From CAZDBA01 sp965224765 (GTDB lineage Bacteria; Planctomycetota; Planctomycetia; Pirellulales; Pirellulaceae): a stretch of 64,000 nucleotides of DNA. The notes beneath the pieces are model-generated. The model was not told the origin of the DNA, made no database searches, and worked only from the letters and a program-made list of their open reading frames with translations. Made by a program: the position numbers and the translations under genes. Below are positions 27,235 through 36,396 of this stretch, in pieces (positions within the stretch are counted from its first letter, which is position 1; every line of letters begins with the position of its first letter). The stretch covers positions 124,001 to 188,000 of the forward strand of contig CBDDAC010000025.1 in NCBI GenBank assembly GCA_965224765.1, written 5' to 3'.

Positions 27235-28635
27235 ATGGCGAGTGAAATGAAACGTCGATTGGGAAGCATAAAAATAACGGTGATCGTTGCCTTATTGTTG
27301 TGCGCGACTGTAGTGACTGGCTCAATCTACTTTCGCAATGTGGATCAGGGTATCGTTTTGGCCGATGACCTGCTGACCTATGAAACGTTCCGAGGAAATT
27401 TTGTCTCGACGGTCAATGAGTCAGGAGATATCGAAAGCAGTCGCAATGAAGAGATTCGTTGTGAAGTAAAATCGCAAGGCAGAGCGGGAACGGCGATTCT
27501 GAAAGTCGTTGACGAAGGCACGAAGGTAAAAAAAGGTGACTTCCTTTGCCAGCTGGATGATAGTGTCCTCAAAGATCAGTTGACTGAACAAAAGATCAAA
27601 GTCGCTCAAGACCGGGCTAGCGTGATTCAGTCAGAAAGTGATTTGGACACCGCTGAAAGAATCTTGAATGAATTTCAGGAGGGCGTCTATGCTCAGCAGC
27701 TTGCCGCGCTGAATGCGGAAGTCGCCCTTGCCGAAGAGTCAGCTCGTCGCGCGAGTGAGGTCAAAAAGCATAGCAAGACGCTCAATCGAAAAGGCTACAT
27801 TACCAGGACACAACTTGAGGCCGATGAATTTGCCCAAGTCAAAGCGGACCAGGATTTGAAGCTTGCCAAACAGAAGCTTGATGTTTATGAAAAATACACC
27901 AAAGATCGGATGGTATCCGAATTCGAATCCGAAATTGAAAAACAAAAAGCCTACTTGGAAGCTGCGGATTTTACCTGGAAACTTAGTCAGGACCGTGAGG
28001 AGGATATTGCAACTCAAATTGCCAATTGCCGAGTGGTTGCGCCTAACGATGGCATGGTGATCTTTGCAAATGAAACCGATCGTCGGGGGGATGCATCATT
28101 TGTGATCGAAGAAGGGGCATTGCTCAGAGATGGTCAGCCTGTCTTTCGTTTGCCTGATCCCAATCAGATGCAAGTGCGTGCAACGGTTAGTGACTCCAAA
28201 ATCAATCAGATTAAAGAGGGGCAGGAAGTTCTCGTCCGGGTGGATACGGATCCCGAAAAACCTGTTGCCGGAAAAGTCAGACGCGTCAGTGCGTTTCCCC
28301 TGCCGCGACGGTGGTACCAAGCACCCATTGAATACGAAGTCTTTGTCGACATTACGGAGTTGAATGATCTGATTCGGCCAGGCTTGCGAGGCAAGGTTGA
28401 AATTGTGACCGATCGTGTGGCAGATGTGATTCAAGCTCCAGTCTCTTCCCTGTTACGCGAAGACGGCCGCTATTTTGTTCTGCTCAAAGTCGGTGAGAAA
28501 CTTGATGTGCGAGAGGTCGAAATTGGTAACAACAACGAACGTTTTGCCGTCATCAAAGGTGGTCTTGAGGTCGGCGAGTTGGTTTTGATTGATCCAGATC
28601 CCTACCGTGATCAGATCGAGTTTCCCGCCAGTTAG
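27235..28635 (+). CDS. HlyD/MacA-like periplasmic adaptor protein
   Basis: A 466-residue membrane fusion protein. An N-terminal anchor lies at about 12-30 (IKITVIVALLLCATVVTGSIY). Residues 75-105 form a lipoyl half (VKSQGRAGTAILKVVDEGTKVKKGDFLCQLDD). A long coiled coil (about 108-250) is followed by the returning strand (NCRVVAPNDGMVIFANE) and a beta-barrel (MQVRATVSDSKINQIKEGQEVLVRVD). This is the partner of an ABC-type MacB-like permease encoded 77 bases downstream. Unlike many such operons, no ATP-binding protein gene lies between them. It may export a lipid or peptide, or act in macrolide-type efflux; the substrate cannot be deduced. Confidence 0.82.
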   Translation: MASEMKRRLGSIKITVIVALLLCATVVTGSIYFRNVDQGIVLADDLLTYETFRGNFVSTVNESGDIESSRNEEIRCEVKSQGRAGTAILKVVDEGTKVKKGDFLCQLDDSVLKDQLTEQKIKVAQDRASVIQSESDLDTAERILNEFQEGVYAQQLAALNAEVALAEESARRASEVKKHSKTLNRKGYITRTQLEADEFAQVKADQDLKLAKQKLDVYEKYTKDRMVSEFESEIEKQKAYLEAADFTWKLSQDREEDIATQIANCRVVAPNDGMVIFANETDRRGDASFVIEEGALLRDGQPVFRLPDPNQMQVRATVSDSKINQIKEGQEVLVRVDTDPEKPVAGKVRRVSAFPLPRRWYQAPIEYEVFVDITELNDLIRPGLRGKVEIVTDRVADVIQAPVSSLLREDGRYFVLLKVGEKLDVREVEIGNNNERFAVIKGGLEVGELVLIDPDPYRDQIEFPAS

Positions 28636-28712
28636 TCGCAGCAAATCGGAGTCGGATCTTCTATTTCGAATGCTGCCTTGCCTATTGTGTCGCTCTATAC
28701 GGCTTAGTTTTT

Positions 28713-30035
28713 ATGAATTTTTTTCATCCCACCATTTGGAAAATCGGGACAAAAAGTCTCGCACTCCATCCGATGCGATCTGCGCTAACGGTGCTGGGGA
28801 TTTTTATTGGGATTGCCAGTGTGATTTGGCTGCTGGCGATTGGTGAGGGGATTAGCCGTCGCGTTCAGCTGCAGATTGAAGAGCTGGGTACCAATAATAT
28901 CATTTTGAAAAGTGTGAAGCCGGTTTCTGATTCGGCTGATCAAGGCGGAATGGCCATTTATGGAATTACACGCGATGACTGCGAGGTCATTGATGCGACG
29001 GTTCCCAGCATCGACCGGGCGCTGCAGATTCGCGATGCACGGCGGGAACTGTATTACGGGAGTAGCGACTTGAACGTGCACTTCATCGGTTGCACTTCTG
29101 AGTATGCGAATGTGATGAATATGGGGCTGTTCGAAGGCCGCTTTATTGCAGAACCTGATCTGGATAATCGCGATAATGTCTGCGTTCTATCTTATGAGTT
29201 AGCTAAGCAGCTACGGCCTCTTGAATCGGCCGTTGGCATCGTGATTCGAATTCGCTCAACCCCCTATCGGGTGGTCGGTGTGATGAAGAAACGGGGAATG
29301 ATGGCGGCGGTAGGAAGCAGTCTGGAAGGACAAGATTTCACGGATGATGTCTACGCACCGATTACGACCTTTTGGAATCGAATTGGTGACTGGACGATGG
29401 AGTTCAGTGCCGGCACGCGAACAAACGAAGTTGTCGAAATCAGCCAGGTGACGTTTCGTGTTGAAGATATGGATGACGTGATGGCGACCTCCAGCGCGAT
29501 TAGTGCGGTGATGAAGTTGCGGCATGAGGAAGAAGACTGGGCGGTCGTGACTCCACTTGAGTTGCTGGAGCAGGCGCGGACAACCCGTCTGATGTTTATG
29601 GCGTTCATGGGATTGATCGCCGCAATCTCATTGATCGTTGGTGGAATCGGAATCATGAACATCATGCTGGCCACGGTCACCGAAAGGACGCGAGAGATTG
29701 GCATTCGTCGTGCCTTGGGGGCGAACAAGGGCGCGATCATTCGGCAGTTTCTGGTCGAGACAATTGTTTTGAGTGTGGTGGGTGGAGTTACTGGGATTGT
29801 TGGTGGATTAATTTGCCCTTGGGTGGTTACCACCGTTCGTGAAGTGGTGCAGGAGGCTTTTCCAGCCACCATTGCGAATCTGCCCGACTCGGTTCGTGAG
29901 ATTACCCCCATTATTGTACCGGCTTCCATTCCTTTGGCGTTTGGAATCGCGGTTGCGGTTGGCGTGATCTTTGGTGTTTATCCGGCGATAAAAGCGGCCA
30001 AACTGGATCCGATCGAAGCACTTCGCCACGAATAG
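28713..30035 (+). CDS. MacB/FtsX-type ABC transporter permease
   Basis: A 440-residue permease. TM1 is at about 22-45 (RSALTVLGIFIGIASVIWLLAIGEG) and is followed by a MacB-type periplasmic core of about 230 residues (GTNNIILKSVKPVSD ... VVGVMKKRG). The FtsX domain with three TM segments (near 295-320, 345-372 and 400-425) includes the conserved GGIGIMNIMLATVTERTREIGIRRALGA. MacB proteins proper carry an N-terminal ATPase; here it is absent, so an ATPase encoded elsewhere must energise it. Probably an operon with the adaptor upstream. No ribosome site is visible at the ATG. Confidence 0.87.
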   Translation: MNFFHPTIWKIGTKSLALHPMRSALTVLGIFIGIASVIWLLAIGEGISRRVQLQIEELGTNNIILKSVKPVSDSADQGGMAIYGITRDDCEVIDATVPSIDRALQIRDARRELYYGSSDLNVHFIGCTSEYANVMNMGLFEGRFIAEPDLDNRDNVCVLSYELAKQLRPLESAVGIVIRIRSTPYRVVGVMKKRGMMAAVGSSLEGQDFTDDVYAPITTFWNRIGDWTMEFSAGTRTNEVVEISQVTFRVEDMDDVMATSSAISAVMKLRHEEEDWAVVTPLELLEQARTTRLMFMAFMGLIAAISLIVGGIGIMNIMLATVTERTREIGIRRALGANKGAIIRQFLVETIVLSVVGGVTGIVGGLICPWVVTTVREVVQEAFPATIANLPDSVREITPIIVPASIPLAFGIAVAVGVIFGVYPAIKAAKLDPIEALRHE

Positions 30036-30381
30036 GCACTTCCTTGAGTGGTCGATCGTCAGCTTTCTACGGCTTTGAACGAATTCGATTTAGTCCGAAT
30101 GCACGAGTTCAACGTGGACACGGGCTCAGGCACAACCGATGAAGGCCTCGTCGTAGAGACCGTGCGGTTGACGTTGTAGGCAAAAATGTCTGCTCTCCTT
30201 GATCAGCAAGCAAATATTCAACGCAACTCATAACAAATCGCTTTGCTTGATATCAACTGAGGAGTTTCGATTGACAATGCCAGCGGTTACGATAATTGTT
30301 TGGCGCGTTGGAATCGGCTTTACTTGGTCGTGTTGTTCTGCGGTTGATGTGTATGTTTGGTCAGGTTGAATCAGGAATCGA
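30036..30381. other. Intergenic region, no feature recognised
   Basis: I see no gene, repeat or terminator that can be supported here. The promoter of the cyclase gene is expected in the last 150 bases. Confidence 0.3.
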
Positions 30382-31923
30382 ATGACGTCATTCAAGGAGC
30401 GAATCAAAAGACGTGGATTGATGGTCACCATTGTTTCGTCGCTGTTGCCGAACCTCGTCGGTTCCGTTTTTAATATTTGGTACAACTTTTCGAACATCAA
30501 GCCGCTTTTGACCGAGAACCAGATGGATCGGTTTCTTAATGCGGTGACTGTTTACAACTTGATTGTCTATCCGGTTCTAGTGACCGGTGTGGTGTTTTGG
30601 GCAAAGTCGATTGGGCGAACCCGAGACCGATTGATTGCGGGAGATGCCGTATGGCCGGATGAGCTTCGGCGAGCACAGCGAAAAGTGATCAACCTTCCTT
30701 GGGGGCTGGTCATCATCAGTTGCATCGGTTGGTTCCTATGTATCCCTGTGTTCCTTGTGGTGATGTATGGCAGTCCAGAACCACTGAACCCTCACGTTAG
30801 ATTCCATTTGCCGATCTCATTTGTTATTGCCGGGTTGATGGCGGTGACTCAAAGTCTTTTTGTCGCCGAGATTTGCAGTTTGCGTTTGCTTTACCCGACG
30901 TTTTTTCCACGTGGAGGCGCATCGGAAACGGAAGGTGGCTATACGCTTGGATTAGTTGGTAAGGGGTTGATCTGGGCATTGTCTGCGGTGGTTTGTCCGG
31001 TGATCTCTTTGTTGCTGTTGCTACTTGCACCTAGAGAGACTCTTGATGCCGATTGGTTCAACTGGTTTGCGATTGCCGTTGCGGCGGTTTCGATTTCCTT
31101 TGGACTATTGAGTGCGGTGCTTATTGGTCGTCTGGTTACTGAACCGGTTAATTGTTTGCGGGACGCGGCACATCGTGTTGGTGAAGGAGATTTGGCTGCG
31201 CGAGTCGAGATTTCGCGGGCTGATGATTTTGGGCCATTGATTGACGAGTTCAATCGGATGGTATCCGGGCTCAATGAGAAAGAGGTCATTCAGGCAACGT
31301 TTGGACGCCACGTTGGAGCCCAGGCCGCACGTGAGATTCTGGCGCAGGAGTCTCAGTTGGGGGGAACACAAAAGGTCATCACCGTGATGTTTGTCGACCT
31401 GCGCAACTACACCGCGCGCAGTTCCGACCTACCGCCGGCTGAAGTCGTCAAAATGTTGAATTTGTTCTTGTCCGATATGGTTGAGATTGTGGAGAGCCAT
31501 CAGGGAATGGTCAATAAATTTCTAGGGGACGGATTCATGGCGCTGTTTGGAGCGGGGCAGTTTCCCCGTGGACATGCGGATGCGGCTGTGCGAACCGGCG
31601 TGCTGATGCTTGAGCAGATGGATGAGATTAATCGCAAATTGGGGTCGGCGCCAGGCACCGAGCTTGCGATTGGAATTGGGATTCATTCGGGACCCGCAAT
31701 CGTTGGCAGTATTGGATCGATTCAGCGGCTCGAATACACCGCGATTGGTGATACGGTTAACGTTGCCTCCAGAATTGAGTCTGCGACGAAGGCGGTTGGT
31801 GAGCCTTTGTTGTTTACCGAAGCGACTCGGGCGTCGTTAGAAGAAGAATTGGACTATCGTGAACTTCCGCCTCAGATCGTCAAAGGCAAGCCAATGCCTA
31901 TTGAGATTTTTGCACCGAAGTAG
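30382..31923 (+). CDS. Membrane-bound class III adenylate cyclase with HAMP domain
   Basis: A 513-residue protein. Membrane segments are visible near 15-35, 54-76, 110-135, 150-172, 192-215 and 222-245. A HAMP-like linker follows (RLVTEPVNCLRDAAHRVGEGDLAARVE). The cyclase domain occupies about 325-505. Metal-binding aspartates are in VMFVDLRNYTARSS and VNKFLGDGFMALFG. The substrate-binding loop is YTAIGDTVNVASRIE. The lysine in NKFLGD and the aspartate in AIGD are those expected for ATP rather than GTP. It should make cAMP in the cytosol in response to a signal sensed in the membrane. Monocistronic; no cAMP-receptor gene nearby. Confidence 0.88.
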   Translation: MTSFKERIKRRGLMVTIVSSLLPNLVGSVFNIWYNFSNIKPLLTENQMDRFLNAVTVYNLIVYPVLVTGVVFWAKSIGRTRDRLIAGDAVWPDELRRAQRKVINLPWGLVIISCIGWFLCIPVFLVVMYGSPEPLNPHVRFHLPISFVIAGLMAVTQSLFVAEICSLRLLYPTFFPRGGASETEGGYTLGLVGKGLIWALSAVVCPVISLLLLLLAPRETLDADWFNWFAIAVAAVSISFGLLSAVLIGRLVTEPVNCLRDAAHRVGEGDLAARVEISRADDFGPLIDEFNRMVSGLNEKEVIQATFGRHVGAQAAREILAQESQLGGTQKVITVMFVDLRNYTARSSDLPPAEVVKMLNLFLSDMVEIVESHQGMVNKFLGDGFMALFGAGQFPRGHADAAVRTGVLMLEQMDEINRKLGSAPGTELAIGIGIHSGPAIVGSIGSIQRLEYTAIGDTVNVASRIESATKAVGEPLLFTEATRASLEEELDYRELPPQIVKGKPMPIEIFAPK

Positions 31924-31993
31924 AGTTGCTCAGATCGGGCCTTGAATCATCTGGTCACGGTAAAGCTCGTGAGTACTTTTGGGAATCAGATGG

Positions 31994-32261
31994 GTCAGCG
32001 AGGACAGCCCGCACTGGTCCTCGCTGACGCGTCGGGTTTCCATTGGCAGCCTCTGGAAAACGTGATCCTCACTTGGTGATGCCGCGGAGCGGCTATTTCT
32101 CGTAGCCCCAGACTTTTAGTCTGGGGTAAACGTTCCCAACCCAAACCTAATCGCGGAGCGATGGCATCCGTTTCCCAGCCAATCGGTTCTACCCTGATAC
32201 CTTGTAATCGAAGACCCGAAGCTTCCCCTCCCCGGACGCGTTGCGTCCGACCCTCCCGAAG
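31994..32261. repeat. Cluster of three palindromic intergenic repeats left of the IS4 element
   Basis: GTCAGCGAGGAC...GTCCTCGCTGACGCGTCGGG at 31994-32034 has a partner at 36610-36656, on the other side of the interrupted IS4 gene. The 46-bp unit CCGCGGAGCGGCTATTTCT...CCCCAGACTTTTAGTCTGGGG at 32082-32127 matches 21404-21449. CCCCTCCCCGGACGCGTTGC...CCCTCCCGAAG at 32222-32261 is the inverse of the unit at 48973-49010. The surrounding 31924-32363 gap has no gene. Confidence 0.85.
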
Positions 32262-32363
32262 TCTCAGAACTACGCACATCTTTACTAGCATTTTCATGCC
32301 ATCGTGAACCCTTGGATGCTTTGTTGAGTATTACCTCTGGATTGTCTTTGACGGAGGTTTGGA

Positions 32364-33386
32364 ATGAATGTAGCGATTTCGAATGAATTGGCCGGCGCTT
32401 TCTTTAACGACGAACGTCTAAGTAGGCGGCTTAACATTATCGGGGAGATGGTATGTGACCAGCCGAGTAGAAGTCTGCCCGCGGCAGCTTCGGGTGGGCG
32501 GGCAGATCTCGAAGGTTCTTATCGTTTTTTTAATAACAAGAAGGTAACGCCGGAAGCAATTCTGGCACCTCATTATCAAAACACGTTGGAGCGAATTCGA
32601 GCCAGCGAATCGGAATTTACGATTATCGCCCAAGATACGTCCAAAGTCGATCTGACTCGTCGTGACAAACAAGTCGTCGGTGCGGGTAAACTGAGTGGGG
32701 AACACAAATCCGGTCTTTTCATCCATCCGCTTGTCGCGTTTACTGAAACCAATGTTCCGTTGGGGGTTGTCGGACAATGCAACTACATTCGCAAAAAAAT
32801 CGACAAGAGTTCTAAAGCAGAAAAGGACAAGAAGCGCAGGCAGGCACCGATCGAAGAAAAAGAAAGTTTCCGCTGGCTTCAGGGAATCAACCAGGCAAGA
32901 GAATTGGCTGAGCAATGTCTGAACAAGAAATGCATTGTCGTTCAGGATAGCGAAGCGGACATCAACCAGGTTTTCGCCCAACCTCGCACGCTTTCAAACG
33001 GAAAAGAGCTGCACATTATCGTTCGAAATGGACAGGCACGGTCGACATCCGAAGGCGGCTTGTACGAAAGCGTCAAGACCGCTCCGGTGTGTTTTCAAAT
33101 GGACATATCCGTTAGTGCCCGAAAAGCAAAAATCAAATGCACTTCACACAAACGTGAGCAAGATCGTCCGGCCCGACAGGCCGTCGTCGAGGTCAGGGCG
33201 AAATCTGTTACGCTGACACCCAAGGGTCATCACCCGCTTCAGTATAATATTGTTCTGGTGGATGAGATCGATCCACCGGCAGAAGAGGAGCCCATACGTT
33301 GGCTGCTAATGACCAGTTTGCCCATTGATACAAACCAGCAAATCAACCAGATCATTGCGGCATATTGCACCCGATGGCAAATCGAA
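32364..33386 (+). pseudogene. IS4-family (Tn5-like) transposase, 5' part, interrupted
   Basis: The first 341 codons of a DDE transposase. The N-terminal DNA-binding domain is clear (FFNDERLSRRLNIIGEM, GRADLEGSYRFFNNKKVTPEAIL), as is the first catalytic aspartate (FTIIAQDTSKVDLT) and the second region (CIVVQDSEADIN). The similarity ends at AAYCTRWQIE, exactly where Tn5-like enzymes continue with the YREK-type region carrying the catalytic glutamate. That missing part is found intact at 36010-36396. The gene has a good ribosome site (GACGGAGG before ATG 32364). In its present state a truncated protein of about 358 residues would be made, without the catalytic glutamate. Confidence 0.9.
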
Positions 33387-33551
33387 GTCTGCCAAGCCAG
33401 ATACACCGAAAGATCACTCTTGTATCTGCACGCCGCATAAGAAGAATGGTCTTCCCTGTATCGACGCCGACGCGTTGCTGTTGCTAGCAGATTGGTTTGA
33501 GCAACGGTCGTCTGTTGAGCATTTGGAAGTTTCAGACAACGGAGGTCAACA

Positions 33552-33742
33552 ATGTCACGACCAGAGATTCCCCCCCGCGCTCAGCTCAGATCGGTCCGCC
33601 CAAGCCGTTGCCTCCAACACTCCCATTGGCCGAATTCTGGCAACACCTGGAGCCCGGTCACCAGCATCGGGTCATCGATCGTCTGACGATCATGCTTCAT
33701 CGCCAACTTCCGGAAACGCCGGAGGTGACATGCGATGAGTAG
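33552..33742 (+). pseudogene. Small accessory ORF of the element, split by a frame change at a C7 run
   Basis: AGGTCAACA precedes ATG 33552 with GGAGG at a proper distance. The frame reads MSRPEIPP and then meets seven Cs (33570-33576), after which it stops early. The frame shifted by -1 is open and reads PKPLPPTLPLAEFWQHLEPG ... LPETPEVTCDE, stopping at 33742 and overlapping the recombinase start by 8 bp. Joined, they would give about 61 residues. A small proline-rich helical protein just before recombinases of this type would make sense as a partner. It may be a programmed slip, a mutation or a sequencing error. No known function. Confidence 0.45.
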
Positions 33743-35927
33743 CAACACATCCACCGAACTGGATCAAGCTGCCAAGTCAATCAACAATCGCGCAGTACAA
33801 CTCAGTGCCGCGATCCCAACCAAGATCACGTCATCGCATTTAGACAGACTGGCAGCTGTTTACGTGCGCCAGTCAACGCAACAGCAGGTACTTGAACATC
33901 GTGAGTCGACGGCTAGGCAATATGCATTGGTCGATCGCGCCGTTGCCTTTGGGTGGGCGCGAGACAGGGTCGAAGTGATCGACGAAGATCTTGGACAGAG
34001 TGGTGCGTCAAGCCAAACGCGTAGTGGATTCCAACGACTGCTCACCGAGATCAGCAACGACTCTGTGGGGATTGTGCTTGGTCTGGAGATGAGTCGGCTA
34101 TCACGGTCTGGCAAAGACTGGCATGCACTGTTGGAGTTGTGTGCGATCTATCAGACGCTACTCGCCGATACTGATGGTGTCTACGATCCGAGTGATCATA
34201 ACGACCGATTGCTTCTCGGCCTCAAAGGAACAATGAGTGAAGCCGAGCTCCATGTACTGAAAAATCGAATGTACTTGGGACTATGTAACAAAGCCGCTCG
34301 CGGAGAAGTGCTCAATCATCCTCCGATTGGGTACGTACGAACAGCGGCTGGTGATTTCGCGCTGGATCCCGACGAACAAGTTCAAGCTGTTGTCCGAAGC
34401 ATCTTTGATCGATTCTCGAAATGGGGCAGTATCAGTGGACTGCTTAGATCCATGGTGGAAGACAAGATTCAAATGCCGGTGCGTCCCCACTTCGGTGCTG
34501 ACCGCGGTCAATTGCAATGGCGTCGTCTCAATCGGGTGACGCTATTGAATCTCCTGCATCATCCAATCTATGCCGGAGCGTATCGTTGGGGCCATCGAGA
34601 AATCGACCCAAAAAAGAAAATCCCCGGCAGACCCACCACGGGTCGCACGTTGCGAAAACACGATGAATGTCGTGTCCTGATTAAGGACCGATTCGACGCG
34701 TACATTACATGGATCCAATTCGAGACAAACCAGCGAAAACTCGAAGAAAACAGCCGGAAGAGCCGATTTCTTGCATCACCCGGTCGAGGTACGAGCTTGT
34801 TGGCCGGACTCCTGCAGTGCGGACGTTGTGGTCGCAGCATGATGATCGGCTACAGTTGCAACCGACTTCGTTACGCCTGTCAGCGTGGAAAACTCGACTA
34901 TGGCGAACAAAGCTGCCAAAGCCTTTCGGGAACGGAACTTGATCTGCTTGTCGGCCGACTTCTGCTGGAAGCACTCACTCCAGCAGCGATCGAACTGAGT
35001 CTCAACGCTGCGCGTGACATCGTTAAAAGACGCGTCGATGCGAATCAACAATGGCAACATCGGCTTGCCAGAATTGACTACGAGATCAGTTTGGCCCATC
35101 GACAATACATGTCGGTTGATCCAGAGAACCGACTGGTTGCCCGAGAACTAGAACGTCGCTGGGAAGAGAAACTTCGTGATCAGGAACAACTTCGTCTGGA
35201 GCATCGTCGATTCACTGAAGCTCAACCAGGCGAACTGACGACTAGCGAAGCCCTGCGAATCAAAGAGTTGTCCGCCGATGTCGCAGCGCTATGGAATGCA
35301 GAAACGACGCGTCCCGAAGATCGTCAAGTGATCGCACGCACGTTACTTGAACGTGTCATTGTTACGGTCAACGGTGATAGTGAAAACGTGGACGTCGAGG
35401 TCCGCTTCGCAGGCGGCTTCGTCAGCCATCTTGCTCACCGCCGCCCTGTACAAAGGTACGACCAGGTGAGTAACTATGGCGAGTTAATAGCACGCGTTGA
35501 GCATCTCAAGCAGGAAGGGAAAACATTGGCACAAATCGCCGATGCATTGAACAAGGATGGCTTTCGTCCAGTAAAGCGGGCGACGAAATTCACACGCAAT
35601 ACTGTCTGCCAACTCATGCGTCGCGAACGTGAACGCCGCGGCATACAGCCCAAATCACCACGAGATCAAAGCCAGTTGCGTGAGGATGAATGGTGGTTAC
35701 CTGACTTGGCAATGCATCTAAAGATGCCGGTCACTACGATGCATCGTTGGCGTAAAGTCGGTTGGGTCATCGCTCGCAAAGTTGCCGAGACCGGAGGCCA
35801 CTGGGCCATCTTCGCAAACGCTCAAGAGTTGAAGCGGCTAGACAGGCTTCGCAATTACCAACACAGCTGGAAAGACAAGAACAAACCAGTCAAACTCACG
35901 ACCCCGACCAAGAATCACCGACAATAA
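33735..35927 (+). CDS. Large serine recombinase of the mobile element
   Basis: A 730-residue site-specific recombinase. The resolvase domain (about 35-190) has the nucleophile in AVYVRQSTQQQ (Ser near 43), the LGQSGASSQTRSGFQRLL segment and EMSRLSRSG with catalytic arginines. A recombinase domain (about 200-310; PPIGYVRTAAGDFALDPDEQVQAVVRSIFDRF) is followed by a zinc ribbon (LLQCGRCGRSMMIGYS ... YACQRG ... CQS near 365-405) and a coiled coil (about 430-500). The C-terminus holds a second basic helical region with RREREREERGIQ-like and MHRWRKVGW motifs. A ribosome site (GGAGGTGAC) precedes ATG 33735. It should integrate and excise the element. Confidence 0.93.
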   Translation: MSSNTSTELDQAAKSINNRAVQLSAAIPTKITSSHLDRLAAVYVRQSTQQQVLEHRESTARQYALVDRAVAFGWARDRVEVIDEDLGQSGASSQTRSGFQRLLTEISNDSVGIVLGLEMSRLSRSGKDWHALLELCAIYQTLLADTDGVYDPSDHNDRLLLGLKGTMSEAELHVLKNRMYLGLCNKAARGEVLNHPPIGYVRTAAGDFALDPDEQVQAVVRSIFDRFSKWGSISGLLRSMVEDKIQMPVRPHFGADRGQLQWRRLNRVTLLNLLHHPIYAGAYRWGHREIDPKKKIPGRPTTGRTLRKHDECRVLIKDRFDAYITWIQFETNQRKLEENSRKSRFLASPGRGTSLLAGLLQCGRCGRSMMIGYSCNRLRYACQRGKLDYGEQSCQSLSGTELDLLVGRLLLEALTPAAIELSLNAARDIVKRRVDANQQWQHRLARIDYEISLAHRQYMSVDPENRLVARELERRWEEKLRDQEQLRLEHRRFTEAQPGELTTSEALRIKELSADVAALWNAETTRPEDRQVIARTLLERVIVTVNGDSENVDVEVRFAGGFVSHLAHRRPVQRYDQVSNYGELIARVEHLKQEGKTLAQIADALNKDGFRPVKRATKFTRNTVCQLMRRERERRGIQPKSPRDQSQLREDEWWLPDLAMHLKMPVTTMHRWRKVGWVIARKVAETGGHWAIFANAQELKRLDRLRNYQHSWKDKNKPVKLTTPTKNHRQ

Positions 35928-36009
35928 TGAATGAATCAAATCAAACGAATCGTAACCTGCTCCCCAGATATACCGTACACAAAGGACGCATCGTGACTGG
36001 AAAATCGAA

Positions 36010-36396
36010 ATTTTCTTTCGCACCCTGAAGTCCGGTTGCAGAATCGAACGTCGCCAGTTTCGTAAAATTGAGCCGATTGAAAATGCCATCGCCCTGTACA
36101 TGGTTGTCGCTTGGCGAGTAATGTATCTGTGTATGCTGGGACGGGAATGCCCGAATATCAGTTGTGAATTGATTTTCGAGCCTTGTGAATGGAAGTCAGT
36201 TTATTCCGTGCTGGGTAAAGAAATTCCCCAAGAACCTCCGACACTAAACCAAGTAATTCGTACCATCTCACGTTTGGGAGGCTTTATTGACCACGCCAAA
36301 TCTGTCCCAGGGCCAGAGACACTCTGGAAAGGGATTCAGGTAGCCAGCTGCTACGCATCCGCATGGTTAGCATTTGGACCCGGGTCAACAACTTGA
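36010..36396 (+). pseudogene. IS4-family transposase, 3' part, interrupted
   Basis: The remaining 128 codons of the transposase split by the serine-recombinase element. It starts IFFRTLKSGCRIERRQF and carries the catalytic glutamate region, then PIENAIALYMVVAWRVMYLCMLGRECPN and the Tn5-like tail (EPPTLNQVIRTISRLGGFI). It is in frame with the codon ending at 33386. The assembled length of 469 residues fits Tn5-like transposases (about 476). Terminal inverted repeats of the IS4 element could not be identified by eye. The internal ATG at 36100 cannot give a functional enzyme. Confidence 0.88.

Larger units (their letters stand above)
33379..36009 (+). mobile_element. Serine-recombinase insertion element inside an IS4 transposase gene
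   Basis: The element occupies about 2.62 kb between two copies of the octamer AAATCGAA (33379-33386 and 36002-36009). Joining 33386 to 36010 rebuilds an uninterrupted 469-residue Tn5-like transposase (WQIE then IFFRTLKSGCRIE), so the borders are defined by the target gene itself. Contents are a small ORF with an internal C7 run and a large serine recombinase; there is no cargo. The octamer could be a target duplication or the shared core of attL and attR. A 12-bp word, CCAGATAYACCG, occurs in direct orientation near both ends (33397-33408 and 35964-35975) and may be part of the recombinase binding sites. Confidence 0.85.

Noticed and set aside
32418..32981. 187-codon minus-strand frame opposite the IS4 transposase
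   Set aside because: It is antisense to a clearly coding transposase frame.
33325..33738. 137-codon frame at the left end of the serine-recombinase element
   Set aside because: It starts inside the IS4 gene and crosses the element border, so it cannot be a native gene; the -1 frame at 33552-33742 fits better.
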